A DNA stretch of 64,000 bases from an uncultured Oscillospiraceae bacterium (GTDB lineage Bacteria > Bacillota > Clostridia > Oscillospirales > Ruminococcaceae): the NCBI GenBank assembly GCA_949737515.1, contig CATJCP010000191.1:1-64000 (forward strand). Direction: 5' to 3'. Below are positions 34,584-42,657 of this stretch, piece by piece. The position numbers were made by a program, and so were the translations under genes. Below the pieces are notes generated by a model that worked only from the letters and a program-made list of their open reading frames with translations, did no database searches and was not told where the DNA came from. How positions within the stretch are numbered: position 1 is the stretch's first letter; every line of letters begins with the position of its first letter.

Positions 34584-35678
34584 TCAGAACAGCAGGCCGG
34601 TGGCCATCAAGCCGGTGACAAATTCGGTATAGGTGTCCTCCAACGCCTTGATCTGGCTGGTGTATTCCTCTATCTGCCTCTCCAGGAACTCTTTGGCTTC
34701 TGTCTCATCCGGGTCATCTGGACCGGCTTCATATCTATATGTATATGTGCTTTCATTGTAGTGGTCCAGCTGGGCCTGGACCACCAGCCGGGAGAGATAC
34801 AACCCGCTCAGCTCCCGGATGACAGACTTTGCCTCCTGTTCGTTGACACTGGAGTCCACAGCCCCAAGCCGTCCGCTGAGGCCTGTGCGCTTGGCGGAGC
34901 TCTGTTCCTTATCGTAATCGATCAGGCCCTGGTCCTTGGCGTATTCCAGCAGAAGGGCCTCCAGACGAATGCGGCAGTCGTTGAGCTCCATATTGAATTC
35001 CAGCTGGGTATACTGCCCCTCCGCATTGGAACGCACCAGCTGGAGAAGATCGCTACGCAGAAGCCTGACCCTGGACTCAAAGCTGGAAACAGGCTTTTGG
35101 CTTCCGTCGCCGCTGTCCGGCTGGATAACGTCCTCCACCCTGAAATATGTTACATCCCTGTCTATGGTATAAGTATTGTAGTGGGAACCGCCTTGACCGC
35201 CGCTGTCCAGAAGGTTCCTGCCATCCCGGTTTACCAAAATCAGGCCGTCTGGAATGGAAAGCTCTATCTCGGCGGAATTCACAAACATCCGGATCAGGTA
35301 GTCCCAAAGGTCGCTAGGGGAATCCAGCAATGAGAGGAAATTCAGCGAACCGTACTTTATGGACAGGGTGATGTTGGCGGTATCGCCCTGGACAGAGGAT
35401 TCTACCGATAAATCCCCCTGGGAGAGCTGGCTGGATTTTACAATGATCTCCCTGTTTTCACTGCGGGTAATATGGACCCCCGCCGCCGAATCCAGGGAAA
35501 GGGTGGTGATGCTGTCGTCCAGTGGAAACACCTCTACCGGCTGAACCGCTTTCAGCTGCTGATAGCGCGGGATAATGGTGTTGGCCAGATCCCGCACGGC
35601 AAAGGGCGTCAGCGGGATAATAGCGAGGACACAGACAGCTGTCAGGACAGCAAAGACAACGGTTATTTTTTTAATCAT
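34584..35678 (-). CDS. DUF4097-like membrane-anchored protein of a PadR/HAAS operon
   Basis: A 364-residue protein. One N-terminal helix (ITVVFAVLTAVCVLAIIPLT) anchors a predicted extracytoplasmic region. Residues ~55-220 are beta-rich (SLDSAAGVHITRSENREIIV, SVQGDTANITLS), resembling the DUF4097 adhesin-like fold. The C-terminal ~130 residues are helical and charged (LDHYNESTYTYRY, EAKEFLERQIEEYTSQIKAL), probably a coiled coil. The ATG at 35678 overlaps the preceding gene's TAA by 8 nt and has GAGGAGG 9 nt upstream; the track ORF includes 53 spurious residues. PadR-DUF1700-DUF4097 operons are common in Firmicutes, but their function is not established. Confidence 0.75.
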   Translation of the reverse strand: MIKKITVVFAVLTAVCVLAIIPLTPFAVRDLANTIIPRYQQLKAVQPVEVFPLDDSITTLSLDSAAGVHITRSENREIIVKSSQLSQGDLSVESSVQGDTANITLSIKYGSLNFLSLLDSPSDLWDYLIRMFVNSAEIELSIPDGLILVNRDGRNLLDSGGQGGSHYNTYTIDRDVTYFRVEDVIQPDSGDGSQKPVSSFESRVRLLRSDLLQLVRSNAEGQYTQLEFNMELNDCRIRLEALLLEYAKDQGLIDYDKEQSSAKRTGLSGRLGAVDSSVNEQEAKSVIRELSGLYLSRLVVQAQLDHYNESTYTYRYEAGPDDPDETEAKEFLERQIEEYTSQIKALEDTYTEFVTGLMATGLLF

Positions 35679-36294
35679 GAGCGTGCACCTCCTCAATGAC
35701 GGCAATGGACTGCTCCTCCGGCTTGGCGGAAGGGGTCTTGTCCGGGCGGACAATCGCCTTTGCAAAAAGCCCGATGATCCAGCGGACAAACCCGCGCACC
35801 ATCCGCACCGCCAGCAGAAGGACCACCGCCGAGGCAAACAGCGCCGCCAGGGCGATCACCACCGCCAGGCCGGCGGCGGAAGGGGGCAGCGCGCTGATAA
35901 AGAGCAGCAGGCCGGTGAAGATGACCAGGGAAGCGGCCACCAGCACCCCAAAGGCGGCAACCAGGAGAAGGAAGATAACAGCCACCGCCATGATCAGCGG
36001 GATGGACAGGACAAAGGCGGCGGCGGAAAAAGCCTTTACCGCTGCCCGCGCCTTAAAGAGGTTTTTGACCGTGGGGGCGGTTTGGGCCTGGTCTATATAG
36101 GATTCCGCCACAATCTGGACCGCCACCTCCCGGGGATCCCCCAGCCGTTCGGCAGTCTGGGCTTCCTCCTCGTTCTGCAGGGCGCCGTCCTCAAAAAACT
36201 CCCGGTAATCCCGGATAATCTCACTGATTTCCTCCTTGGCCAGATGCCCGTTCAGGTTCCCAGCCAAAGCCTTTAAGTACTCACTTTTCGTCAT
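35671..36294 (-). CDS. HAAS/DUF1700-domain membrane protein
   Basis: A 207-residue protein. The N-terminal ~65 residues form the cytoplasmic HAAS domain (TKSEYLKALAGNLNGHLAKE, IIRDYREFFEDGAL, RLGDPREVAVQIV). Three to four long hydrophobic helices follow between residues 92 and 190, and a short tail. HAAS domains are typically encoded next to PadR-type regulators and are thought to signal membrane state. It overlaps padR by 14 nt and the next gene by 8 nt. I chose ATG 36294 because TGGAGG lies 8 nt before it. Confidence 0.88.
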   Translation of the reverse strand: MTKSEYLKALAGNLNGHLAKEEISEIIRDYREFFEDGALQNEEEAQTAERLGDPREVAVQIVAESYIDQAQTAPTVKNLFKARAAVKAFSAAAFVLSIPLIMAVAVIFLLLVAAFGVLVAASLVIFTGLLLFISALPPSAAGLAVVIALAALFASAVVLLLAVRMVRGFVRWIIGLFAKAIVRPDKTPSAKPEEQSIAVIEEVHAHD

Positions 36295-36607
36295 TCTCTT
36301 CGCCTCCAAGTATTGAATTCACGATCTGGGACAAGGACCGCCATTCCCCCTTTAAGGATTCCAGATGTTTTTTTCCCTTTGCTGTTATCTGGTAGTACTT
36401 CCTCGCCGGTCCGTGGGGGCTTTCCACCAAATAGGTGGATACATATTCCTCCTGGGTCAGCCGCCGCAGGATGGGATACACTGTCCCCTCGTTGATCTCG
36501 GTATACCGGCCGATGGCCTGCACCAGCTCATAACCATACCTTTCCCGGCTGCTGATCAGCGCCAGGATACACATTTCTATGGCCCCTTTTCGGAACTGGG
36601 TGTTCAT
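36281..36607 (-). CDS. PadR-family transcriptional regulator
   Basis: A 108-residue winged-helix repressor. RKGAIEMCILALISSRERYGYEL starts the DNA-binding domain, EINEGTVYPILRRLTQEEYV is the recognition helix, GPARKYYQITAKGKKHLESL is the wing, and the C-terminal helix makes the dimer. The track ORF starts 33 codons early; GAGGGAG lies 7 nt before the ATG at 36607. It heads a three-gene overlapping operon and most likely represses its own promoter, which contains repeated AGTACT and GTATAC palindromes. Confidence 0.93.
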   Translation of the reverse strand: MNTQFRKGAIEMCILALISSRERYGYELVQAIGRYTEINEGTVYPILRRLTQEEYVSTYLVESPHGPARKYYQITAKGKKHLESLKGEWRSLSQIVNSILGGEENDEK

Positions 36608-36664
36608 GGAAACACTCCCTCGTTTGCGTCTGTTCGACTGTTTTCGTTTTTCTTTTCTATTAGC

Positions 36665-36693
36665 AGTATACCACAGTACTTTGTAATACACAA
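36665..36693 (-). promoter_or_regulatory. Promoter/operator of the padR operon
   Basis: On the minus strand TTGTGT and TATACT are separated by 17 bp. The spacer and flanks hold AGTACT twice (36677 and 36709) and TATTAC, dyad elements suitable for PadR binding. Confidence 0.6.
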
Positions 36694-36792
36694 TACCTTT
36701 TTTCAAATAGTACTTGGAAAATAGATGAATTTTTAGGAAACGGGGGAGTTGAACCGTATAGGGGAGAGCGGAAGGGCTGTTGACGAAAAGGG

Positions 36793-36821
36793 TTGCCTTT
36801 TTGGGGCTCCATTGCTACAAT
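36793..36821 (+). promoter_or_regulatory. Promoter of the C39-like gene
   Basis: TTGCCT and TACAAT are separated by 17 bp, 32 bases before the TTG start codon. Confidence 0.6.
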
Positions 36822-36853
36822 GAAAAAAGAATTCCTGTGAGGGGGGAGCAGAT

Positions 36854-37474
36854 TTGAAGGCGTGCCACAGCTGCGGGACGATCCGCCAGCATTTAACATT
36901 CAGGTCAGGCATTTTTTCCAGGATTGCGCGGAAAAACCAGGCCTTTAACCAGCAATTCGAGGTAAAAGGCCTGGTCAACGGCCAGGGGCTGCCCCCTGTG
37001 GCGGATATGCGCTACGGCGCGGCGAACGTCAGGCGGTCCGGCTGCGGCCTAATCGCGGTGTACAACGCGCTTATCCTTCTGGGGAACCCTCAGCCGCTTG
37101 GGGACGTTATCGCATGGGGAGATCTGAAGGGCTCCCGGCTGCTGGGGCTGCTGGGCACCTCCCCGAGAAGAACCAAAAAGCTTCTGCAGAAACTGGGGTA
37201 CAACGTAAAAGCAGTGAGGAGTCCAAAGGAGTTCGCTGCCCAGGCCCGGGACGTCCCTGTCTGCCTGTTTACCTTCTGGAACCAAAGGGGCAGCATCCTC
37301 CGCGGAATGCACACTGTATGCCTCCGGTGCAATGCAGAGGGCCTTGAAGTGTATAACCTGTACAATTCCTCCTCTCATACAGAGAGGATCGCCTCCTTTG
37401 AGGAATGGAGGTCCAAGGGGATCGGGCCAGTGGTTTTGTATTGCATCAGCTTAGGTGAAGGAATGAAAGCCTGA
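36854..37474 (+). CDS. Putative papain-fold (C39-like) cysteine peptidase homologue
   Basis: A 206-residue protein of no named family. A CxxC pair (ACHSCGTIR) opens the sequence. Around residue 60, VRRSGCGLIAVYNALILLGN has the Cys-plus-helix pattern of papain-like and C39 peptidases. RGMHTVCLRCNAEGLEVYNL near residue 155 supplies the His, and the following YNSSS may give the third residue. There is no signal peptide. Translation starts at TTG with GGGGGGAG 5 nt upstream. It sits beside an FtsX/MacB-type ABC exporter (convergent), and C39 domains often process exported peptides, so a link is possible but unproven. It may instead be a standalone C39_2-like protein. Confidence 0.6.
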   Translation: MKACHSCGTIRQHLTFRSGIFSRIARKNQAFNQQFEVKGLVNGQGLPPVADMRYGAANVRRSGCGLIAVYNALILLGNPQPLGDVIAWGDLKGSRLLGLLGTSPRRTKKLLQKLGYNVKAVRSPKEFAAQARDVPVCLFTFWNQRGSILRGMHTVCLRCNAEGLEVYNLYNSSSHTERIASFEEWRSKGIGPVVLYCISLGEGMKA

Positions 37475-37495
37475 GAGCCTCAAATTCCGCCCGTT

Positions 37496-40000
37496 TTACT
37501 CTGCTGCCTCAATAGAATCCACAATGCTGAGTTTCGCTATCCTTTTTAAGGGCACTGCAGTGGCCAGCAGGCAGGCCAGCACCGACGCCCCGGAGGCTTC
37601 CGCCATGGCCGCCAGGGGCGGGAACACCAGGGAGATCTCATTGGAGGCAGCGGCACTCACCAGTATGGTGCAGAGATACCCTGCAATACATCCGATTGCC
37701 GCGGCGATGAGGCCGTAAAAAACCCCCTCCCACAAAAAGGTTTGATACAAGCTTCCCGCACTCATACCAATGGCCCGCTGCGTGCCAATCTCCCTGATTC
37801 GGGTGTGGATGTTGGTGTAAACCGTGTTGACGATGTTCAGTATCCCAATCAGCCCGATGAACAGGATCAGCCCCCAGCCAAGGAGCCTGATCTGCGCTTC
37901 GCTCTCCCGGAGCTGCCGGTCGGTCTGCTCATAGGAAACCGCCGTCGTGCCGGGAACCCGCTGGCAGAACTGATCCAGCGCTGAATCAAAGGCCTCCCGG
38001 TCCGCGCCGTCAGCCAGGATAGGGCGCAGTTCAGCGTAGCCGGCGCTTCCGGTCAACTCCGGATAGATGGCGCTGGAGACAATCACTTCAATGCCGTTGG
38101 AAAATCCCTCGTTCCCCACGCTGAGATAGGGGTCGTATCTGTCCCAGGCCAGCAGCACTGGAAGCTTTTTCACGGCAATGGTGAGGACGGCCCCCTCCTC
38201 AATGCGGTTGGTAAAAATCTCTGTATCCCCATAGGTCATGGGAATGGGGTTGCGGACAACACAGCCTTCACCGGCCTTCAGGGCCTCCAGCTTTTCCCCT
38301 GTGAGCCAGTTGGGGAACTCGTAATCCATCCACCTGTCATTCAGGCCGAAAATCTGGAAGGTCTCCCCTGCGTCCAAGGGAAAGTCCGTCTCCACCCCCA
38401 CTGGGTAGAATTCCTCGTCCAGATCGTATTTGATATTCTGCAGGGTCCCTATGCCCTCTATGGATGCATGTTCCCCCAGGGCCTCCGCTTCCTCTGGGGA
38501 AATCCCGGAAACCTGGTTGACAATGGAGTAATCCCCCAAACGCTCCGGCACCGTCCCGCTTATGCTTAACAGGGAGACGGCCCTCTGAAGGGCAATAAAC
38601 ACCGTTATGCTCATGACCAAGGACAGGATGGTAATCGCTGTGCGGCCCTTGTTGCGGTTCAGGTTCAAGCGGGCATAGTACCGTTCAAAGCTGCCGGTTT
38701 TCCCAGTCCGGCGGTTTTTCCGCTGGATCCTGACGTTTGTCCCGGACATAGCCGCAACCGGGGAAACCCTTGCCGCAAAACGCGCGGCAGGGACTGCCGC
38801 CAGGAAGGCAGACAACAGCGTGATGACCGCGCTCAACAGCAGGTATGCCCATTTGCCGGAGCTGTTGGCCGCAATCAACTCCTTGAGCTGGGCGAAATCC
38901 CGGGCCAAAAACATTTCTGGAGAAAGCTGGCCCAACGCTGCAGTCAAAATCCCCTCTGCCGAAAGTCTCCCCAGGACTAGACCCGCAGGAATCCCCACTC
39001 CGCACAGCAGAAGCACCTCGACGGCAACAATGGTATACAGCTGCCCCCTTTTTGCACCGATGGCCCGCAGCGCGCCATATTGGCGGATCCGCCGGGAAAC
39101 CGCTATTTTCAGGATGTTGTAGATCACCAATCCAGCCGCCAGCAGAATCAGCGCCGCCACTAGAATCCCGGCGGCGATCAGGTAGGGGAAGCCTTCGCTG
39201 TCCAGCAGCATATCCGTATCAGCGGCGTTTTTATCATAGCGGATTCCTGCGGCGTCGAGATAGAGGACATTATAAAGGCAGTCCAGTTCATGGATGTTCA
39301 GCGCCGCGCACAGCCCGTCCATAACCGCCTGAAAGCTGCCCTTGTCCGCCATCCGCATATCCATGTTGTAGTAGATGTACGATTGGGGCAGAACCTTTTC
39401 GGCTGTCCCCTTCCCGGCAAGGCCGAGAATATGTCCCCCAGTATAATTTAAAAAGTTGCTTTCTGTGATTCCAACCAGTGTGAATTCGCCGGTATAATCG
39501 TAGGCTTCCACCTCAATCCCATGGCGGAGGGCCTTGGAGAGGGGCAGGGAAATTGTATCGCCGGTCTTCCCCGTAAAGCCGAGAAACTGAAGGGCATCCT
39601 CCGGCAGGGCGATCTCCAGGGGCGCTTGGGGAAGGCGTCCTTCTTTGAGCCGTGAACAGGAGGGCTGGAGGGCGGTCACGTCGCACCAATATTCCGTTAC
39701 GCTCAGGCTGAGGACGTCGTTGATCTCCATGGTTCCCAGTGGGATATAGCGCCCAGTATAGGAAAGGCGTGGATCTTCTTCCAGGAGGGAAGCCTGCTCC
39801 CCGGTGAGCTGGACAAAGGTGGAATACCGGTTTCCCCCAATGGCAATGGCCTGCTGCTCCCGCATGGCGGCGAGAACCCCCACTGACTGGCCAACAGCGG
39901 CGGTCATTGTGGTGGAAAGGATGACGGCGGCCAAGATCAAAAAAGAAGTGACCTTCTGGGCAAAAAGCTCCCGAAGGGCCAGGATGCGGTAGCTTTTCAT
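37496..40000 (-). CDS. ABC transporter permease with two FtsX/MacB domains
   Basis: An 834-residue membrane protein. A helix at the N terminus (VTSFLILAAVILSTTMTAAV) is followed by a large extracytoplasmic domain. Three helices come next (~282-405, with ILKIAVSRRIRQYGALRAIG as the coupling region), then a second copy: helix near 460, extracytoplasmic domain, and final helices with NIVNTVYTNIHTRIREIGTQ. This is the eight- to ten-helix Gram-positive layout of BceB/YtrF-like exporters. Its ATP-binding partner is encoded 4 nt upstream. GGAGGAGG lies 10 nt before the ATG. The substrate could be a peptide, lipid or antimicrobial; not determinable here. Confidence 0.92.
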   Translation of the reverse strand: MKSYRILALRELFAQKVTSFLILAAVILSTTMTAAVGQSVGVLAAMREQQAIAIGGNRYSTFVQLTGEQASLLEEDPRLSYTGRYIPLGTMEINDVLSLSVTEYWCDVTALQPSCSRLKEGRLPQAPLEIALPEDALQFLGFTGKTGDTISLPLSKALRHGIEVEAYDYTGEFTLVGITESNFLNYTGGHILGLAGKGTAEKVLPQSYIYYNMDMRMADKGSFQAVMDGLCAALNIHELDCLYNVLYLDAAGIRYDKNAADTDMLLDSEGFPYLIAAGILVAALILLAAGLVIYNILKIAVSRRIRQYGALRAIGAKRGQLYTIVAVEVLLLCGVGIPAGLVLGRLSAEGILTAALGQLSPEMFLARDFAQLKELIAANSSGKWAYLLLSAVITLLSAFLAAVPAARFAARVSPVAAMSGTNVRIQRKNRRTGKTGSFERYYARLNLNRNKGRTAITILSLVMSITVFIALQRAVSLLSISGTVPERLGDYSIVNQVSGISPEEAEALGEHASIEGIGTLQNIKYDLDEEFYPVGVETDFPLDAGETFQIFGLNDRWMDYEFPNWLTGEKLEALKAGEGCVVRNPIPMTYGDTEIFTNRIEEGAVLTIAVKKLPVLLAWDRYDPYLSVGNEGFSNGIEVIVSSAIYPELTGSAGYAELRPILADGADREAFDSALDQFCQRVPGTTAVSYEQTDRQLRESEAQIRLLGWGLILFIGLIGILNIVNTVYTNIHTRIREIGTQRAIGMSAGSLYQTFLWEGVFYGLIAAAIGCIAGYLCTILVSAAASNEISLVFPPLAAMAEASGASVLACLLATAVPLKRIAKLSIVDSIEAAE

Positions 40001-40004
40001 TCTA

Positions 40005-40670
40005 TTATACCTCCTCCAGAACGCCGTCCATGATGGTCAGCCTGCGCCGGGCCATTTCCGCGATCCGGCCGTCATGGGTGATGACGATCAGCGTCTTCTT
40101 CATGTTTTGGTGGATCCCCTTCAGAAGCTCCATAACCTCTCCCCCACTGCGGCTGTCCAGGTTGCCGGTGGGCTCATCGGCAAAGATCACCTCCGGCTGG
40201 GCAATGAGGGAACGGGCAATGGCCACCCGCTGCTGCTGGCCCCCGGAAAGTTCATGGGGAAGGTGGGAAAGACGGTCCCTAATGCCCAGAAGATCTGATA
40301 ACCGGTCCAGATAGCCCTCATCGGGCTGTTTTTTGTCCAGAAGAAGGGGCATGAGGATATTTTCCTTTGCTGTCAGCACTGGCAGAAGGTTGAACTGCTG
40401 GAAGATAAATCCAATTCGTCTGCGGCGGAAGGCGGAAAGTTCCCGGTCCGTCAGGGAATATATCTCCCTTCCGTCGTAGGTGAGGCTGCCGGAGGTGGGA
40501 CGGTCCAGGCCGGAAAGCAGGTGGAGCAAGGTGCTTTTCCCGCTGCCGGAGGGCCCCATGATGGAGATAAAATCCCCCTGGGCAATATCCAGGCTGGCTT
40601 TGTTTAGGGCAATGACCCGGTTTTCTCCGCTGCCATAGATTTTCGACAGCTTCTTGGCTTGTATTTGCAT
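40005..40670 (-). CDS. ABC transporter ATP-binding protein, LolD/MacB type
   Basis: A 221-residue ATPase that powers the adjacent FtsX-type permease. Walker A is GPSGSGKSTLLHLL, the Q-loop is FIFQQFNLLPVLTA, the signature is LSGGQQQRVAIAR, and Walker B is VIFADEPTGNLDS, followed by the H-loop VITHD. The start was moved to ATG 40670 (AAGGAG 9 nt upstream), nine residues after the track start. It lies 4 nt before the permease, forming a two-gene operon. Confidence 0.95.
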   Translation of the reverse strand: MQIQAKKLSKIYGSGENRVIALNKASLDIAQGDFISIMGPSGSGKSTLLHLLSGLDRPTSGSLTYDGREIYSLTDRELSAFRRRRIGFIFQQFNLLPVLTAKENILMPLLLDKKQPDEGYLDRLSDLLGIRDRLSHLPHELSGGQQQRVAIARSLIAQPEVIFADEPTGNLDSRSGGEVMELLKGIHQNMKKTLIVITHDGRIAEMARRRLTIMDGVLEEV

Positions 40671-40912
40671 AAAAACACTCTCCTTACAAATGTGCATTCC
40701 GGTGGCCGGAAGCTGTATTTGGTAAGAAGAGTATAAAGGGCAAATCTCAAAAAAGTCTCAAGATTTTGCCCCAAAGACAGGAAAGCGCCATAATTTCCAG
40801 TGGGGCTTGACCTGATATGTTGGCTGCGGATATAATGGGATTATAAAGACCCCGAAATTATCACCCCAAAACAAACCATATATTTTTGCTTGCCGGGAGG
40901 TCATGAAAGAGA

Positions 40913-41950
40913 ATGTATGACGTAATTGTAATAGGGGCCGGACCGGCGGGATGCACCGCGGCAAAGGCTCTGGCGGAAAAGGGGTTCCGGGTGCTGCTGG
41001 CGGAAAAATGCAGAATGCCCCGGTATAAATCCTGTTCCGGTCAACTGATTCAAAAATCCATAGATTTGGTGCAGAGATATTTTGACAGGGAGGTCCCCCG
41101 CTCCGCTATGTGTACCCCAACGGAAAACCGGGGGATGATCTTTACCAGCGACAGGAGGAAGGAATACCGTTTCCAGCAGGAGGGCCTGAACATATGGCGC
41201 AGCTCCTTTGACCATTGGCTGGCGGAAAGGGCGGAGGAGGCAGGCGCAGAGGTTCGGGATGGCGCTGCCGCCATTTCCTGCACCCAGGACAGCAAAACGG
41301 CAATGGTAACCCTTCGCAGCGGAAAAGTCTATACAGAAACGGCAAGATATCTGATAGACTGCGAGGGGGTTGTTGGAACGCTGAAGCGGAAGCTTCTCCT
41401 CACTGACGGCACACCCCCGTACATAATGACCTTTCAGACCTATAACCGGGGCAGGATAGACCTGGACCACCATTATTTCCACGCCTACCTCCAGCCGGAG
41501 CTGTCCCAGTACGACGCATGGTTCAACGTAAAGGATGAAATGCTGGTGCTGGGGGTATCGGTCCCGGTAAAGGACAGGGGCAAAATAGCGCCCTATTACC
41601 AAAGGTTTATTGACTACATGGAAAAGAACCACTGCCTGAAGATCGGCCAGCAGCTCAAAACCGATCAATGGCTTATGCCGCATATCCTTCCCGGCTGCCC
41701 CATTGATTATGGCATTGGGCGGGTGCTGTTTGCAGGGGAGGCAGCAGGGTTCCTCAATCCAATGGGAGAGGGAATTTCTGCGGGGCTGGAAAGCGGGTAC
41801 TGCGCCGCCCAGGCGGTCATGGAGCATTTTGACAGCATGGAGACCGTCCTGCCGGGCTATCGAGAAAGGACGGCCCCTCTGCACGATTATATGAAAAGGC
41901 AGTGGCGTTTTGTTGCCGGGATTGCGGATACATTCAGCCATATGAAGTAA
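40913..41950 (+). CDS. Geranylgeranyl-reductase-family FAD-dependent oxidoreductase
   Basis: A 345-residue flavoprotein of the p-hydroxybenzoate-hydroxylase fold. YDVIVIGAGPAGCTAAKALA is the FAD dinucleotide-binding motif. YKSCSGQLIQKS near residue 43 matches the substrate-side loop of geranylgeranyl reductases. VLFAGEAAGFLNPMGEGISA is the second FAD motif. The family reduces isoprenoid double bonds or acts as a halogenase/hydroxylase. It is shorter than archaeal enzymes (~390) and lacks their C-terminal extension. GGGAGG lies 12 nt before the ATG. No terpenoid genes are nearby. Confidence 0.82.
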   Translation: MYDVIVIGAGPAGCTAAKALAEKGFRVLLAEKCRMPRYKSCSGQLIQKSIDLVQRYFDREVPRSAMCTPTENRGMIFTSDRRKEYRFQQEGLNIWRSSFDHWLAERAEEAGAEVRDGAAAISCTQDSKTAMVTLRSGKVYTETARYLIDCEGVVGTLKRKLLLTDGTPPYIMTFQTYNRGRIDLDHHYFHAYLQPELSQYDAWFNVKDEMLVLGVSVPVKDRGKIAPYYQRFIDYMEKNHCLKIGQQLKTDQWLMPHILPGCPIDYGIGRVLFAGEAAGFLNPMGEGISAGLESGYCAAQAVMEHFDSMETVLPGYRERTAPLHDYMKRQWRFVAGIADTFSHMK

Positions 41951-41954
41951 AATA

Positions 41955-41982
41955 AAAACTCCCTATGCGGGAGTTTTTATTG
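41955..41982. terminator. Short terminator between convergent genes
   Basis: AAAACTCCC and GGGAGTTTTT bracket a 5-base loop and are followed by ATTG. AAAATAAAAA on the other side allows bidirectional use. Confidence 0.75.
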
Positions 41983-41994
41983 ATGCGGAGCGTA

Positions 41995-42450
41995 TCAGGC
42001 CTGTGTCAGCGGTTCAAATACCCACTCCTGTTTTTTGCTGTTGCGTTCCAGAGGCTGCCAGGTACAGCTGCTGGTCCCGGAGACGGTGTTTGCGGTCAGG
42101 TACAGCTTTTTATTGGTCAGCTTGATGCGGTAGACCTGTTTCTTTTCGGAGACCGGCTCCATGGTCAGCAGCTGATTGACGGGGTCGTTGTTGTCGTAAA
42201 TATCCGCGTAATTTGCGCTGGTATCCAGGCGGTCGAGACACTTTTTCTCCCTGCCGCTGTTGTCCTGCGTCCCTATGTACAGGCGGTTGTGGGCATAGTT
42301 CCAGGTTTGCTCCGGGCTACCGTCCAGCTTTTGGGTATAGACCCTTGTGCCATTCGCGGTCTTGCCCCGGTCCGGATACAGGACATTTTTACATTTGCCT
42401 GTCTTATTGTAGCAACTGTGGATACGGTAGGTTCCCTTTGCAAGCGCCAT
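41995..42450 (-). CDS. Ricin B-type beta-trefoil lectin, single domain, no signal peptide
   Basis: A 151-residue protein made of one beta-trefoil. Three related repeats can be seen: KGTYRIHSCYNKTGKCKNVL, PEQTWNYAHNRLYIGTQDNS...CLDRLDTSANYADIY, and QVYRIKLTNKKLYLTANTVS...EWVFEPL. The pattern (YRI, CLD, W/F at the repeat ends) fits RICIN-like carbohydrate-binding modules. Fused catalytic domains and export signals are absent, so it would be cytoplasmic or exported by another route. The start is ATG 42450 (AAAGGGG 8 nt upstream). It lies alone between two terminators. Sugar specificity is unknown. Confidence 0.72.
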   Translation of the reverse strand: MALAKGTYRIHSCYNKTGKCKNVLYPDRGKTANGTRVYTQKLDGSPEQTWNYAHNRLYIGTQDNSGREKKCLDRLDTSANYADIYDNNDPVNQLLTMEPVSEKKQVYRIKLTNKKLYLTANTVSGTSSCTWQPLERNSKKQEWVFEPLTQA

Positions 42451-42581
42451 ATGAAAAACCCCTTTCATAAGATTTTTTAAAGCATTTGTCCTTGAATTAC
42501 TGTAAAAAAATAATATCGCATTTCGAGAATTTTGTCAACCCTATTTTGTGAATTTTAGGATTGTTTTTTAAAAAGTTTCAA

Positions 42582-42621
42582 GGCAACAGAAGCCGTCTCA
42601 AATGAGACGGCTTCTGTTGCC
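42582..42621 (-). terminator. Perfect 18-bp hairpin terminator of the DAHP synthase gene
   Basis: GGCAACAGAAGCCGTCTC and GAGACGGCTTCTGTTGCC are exact complements with a 4-base loop. On the minus strand they are followed by TTGAAACTTTTTA. Confidence 0.88.
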
Positions 42622-42657
42622 TGCGGGAAGCGGCCATTCAATCCTCGTTAAGAAATC

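Noticed and set aside
40901-41941. 346-codon minus ORF opposite the geranylgeranyl-reductase-like gene
   Set aside because: Antisense shadow; the + strand ORF has clear FAD-binding motifs and the minus translation has none.
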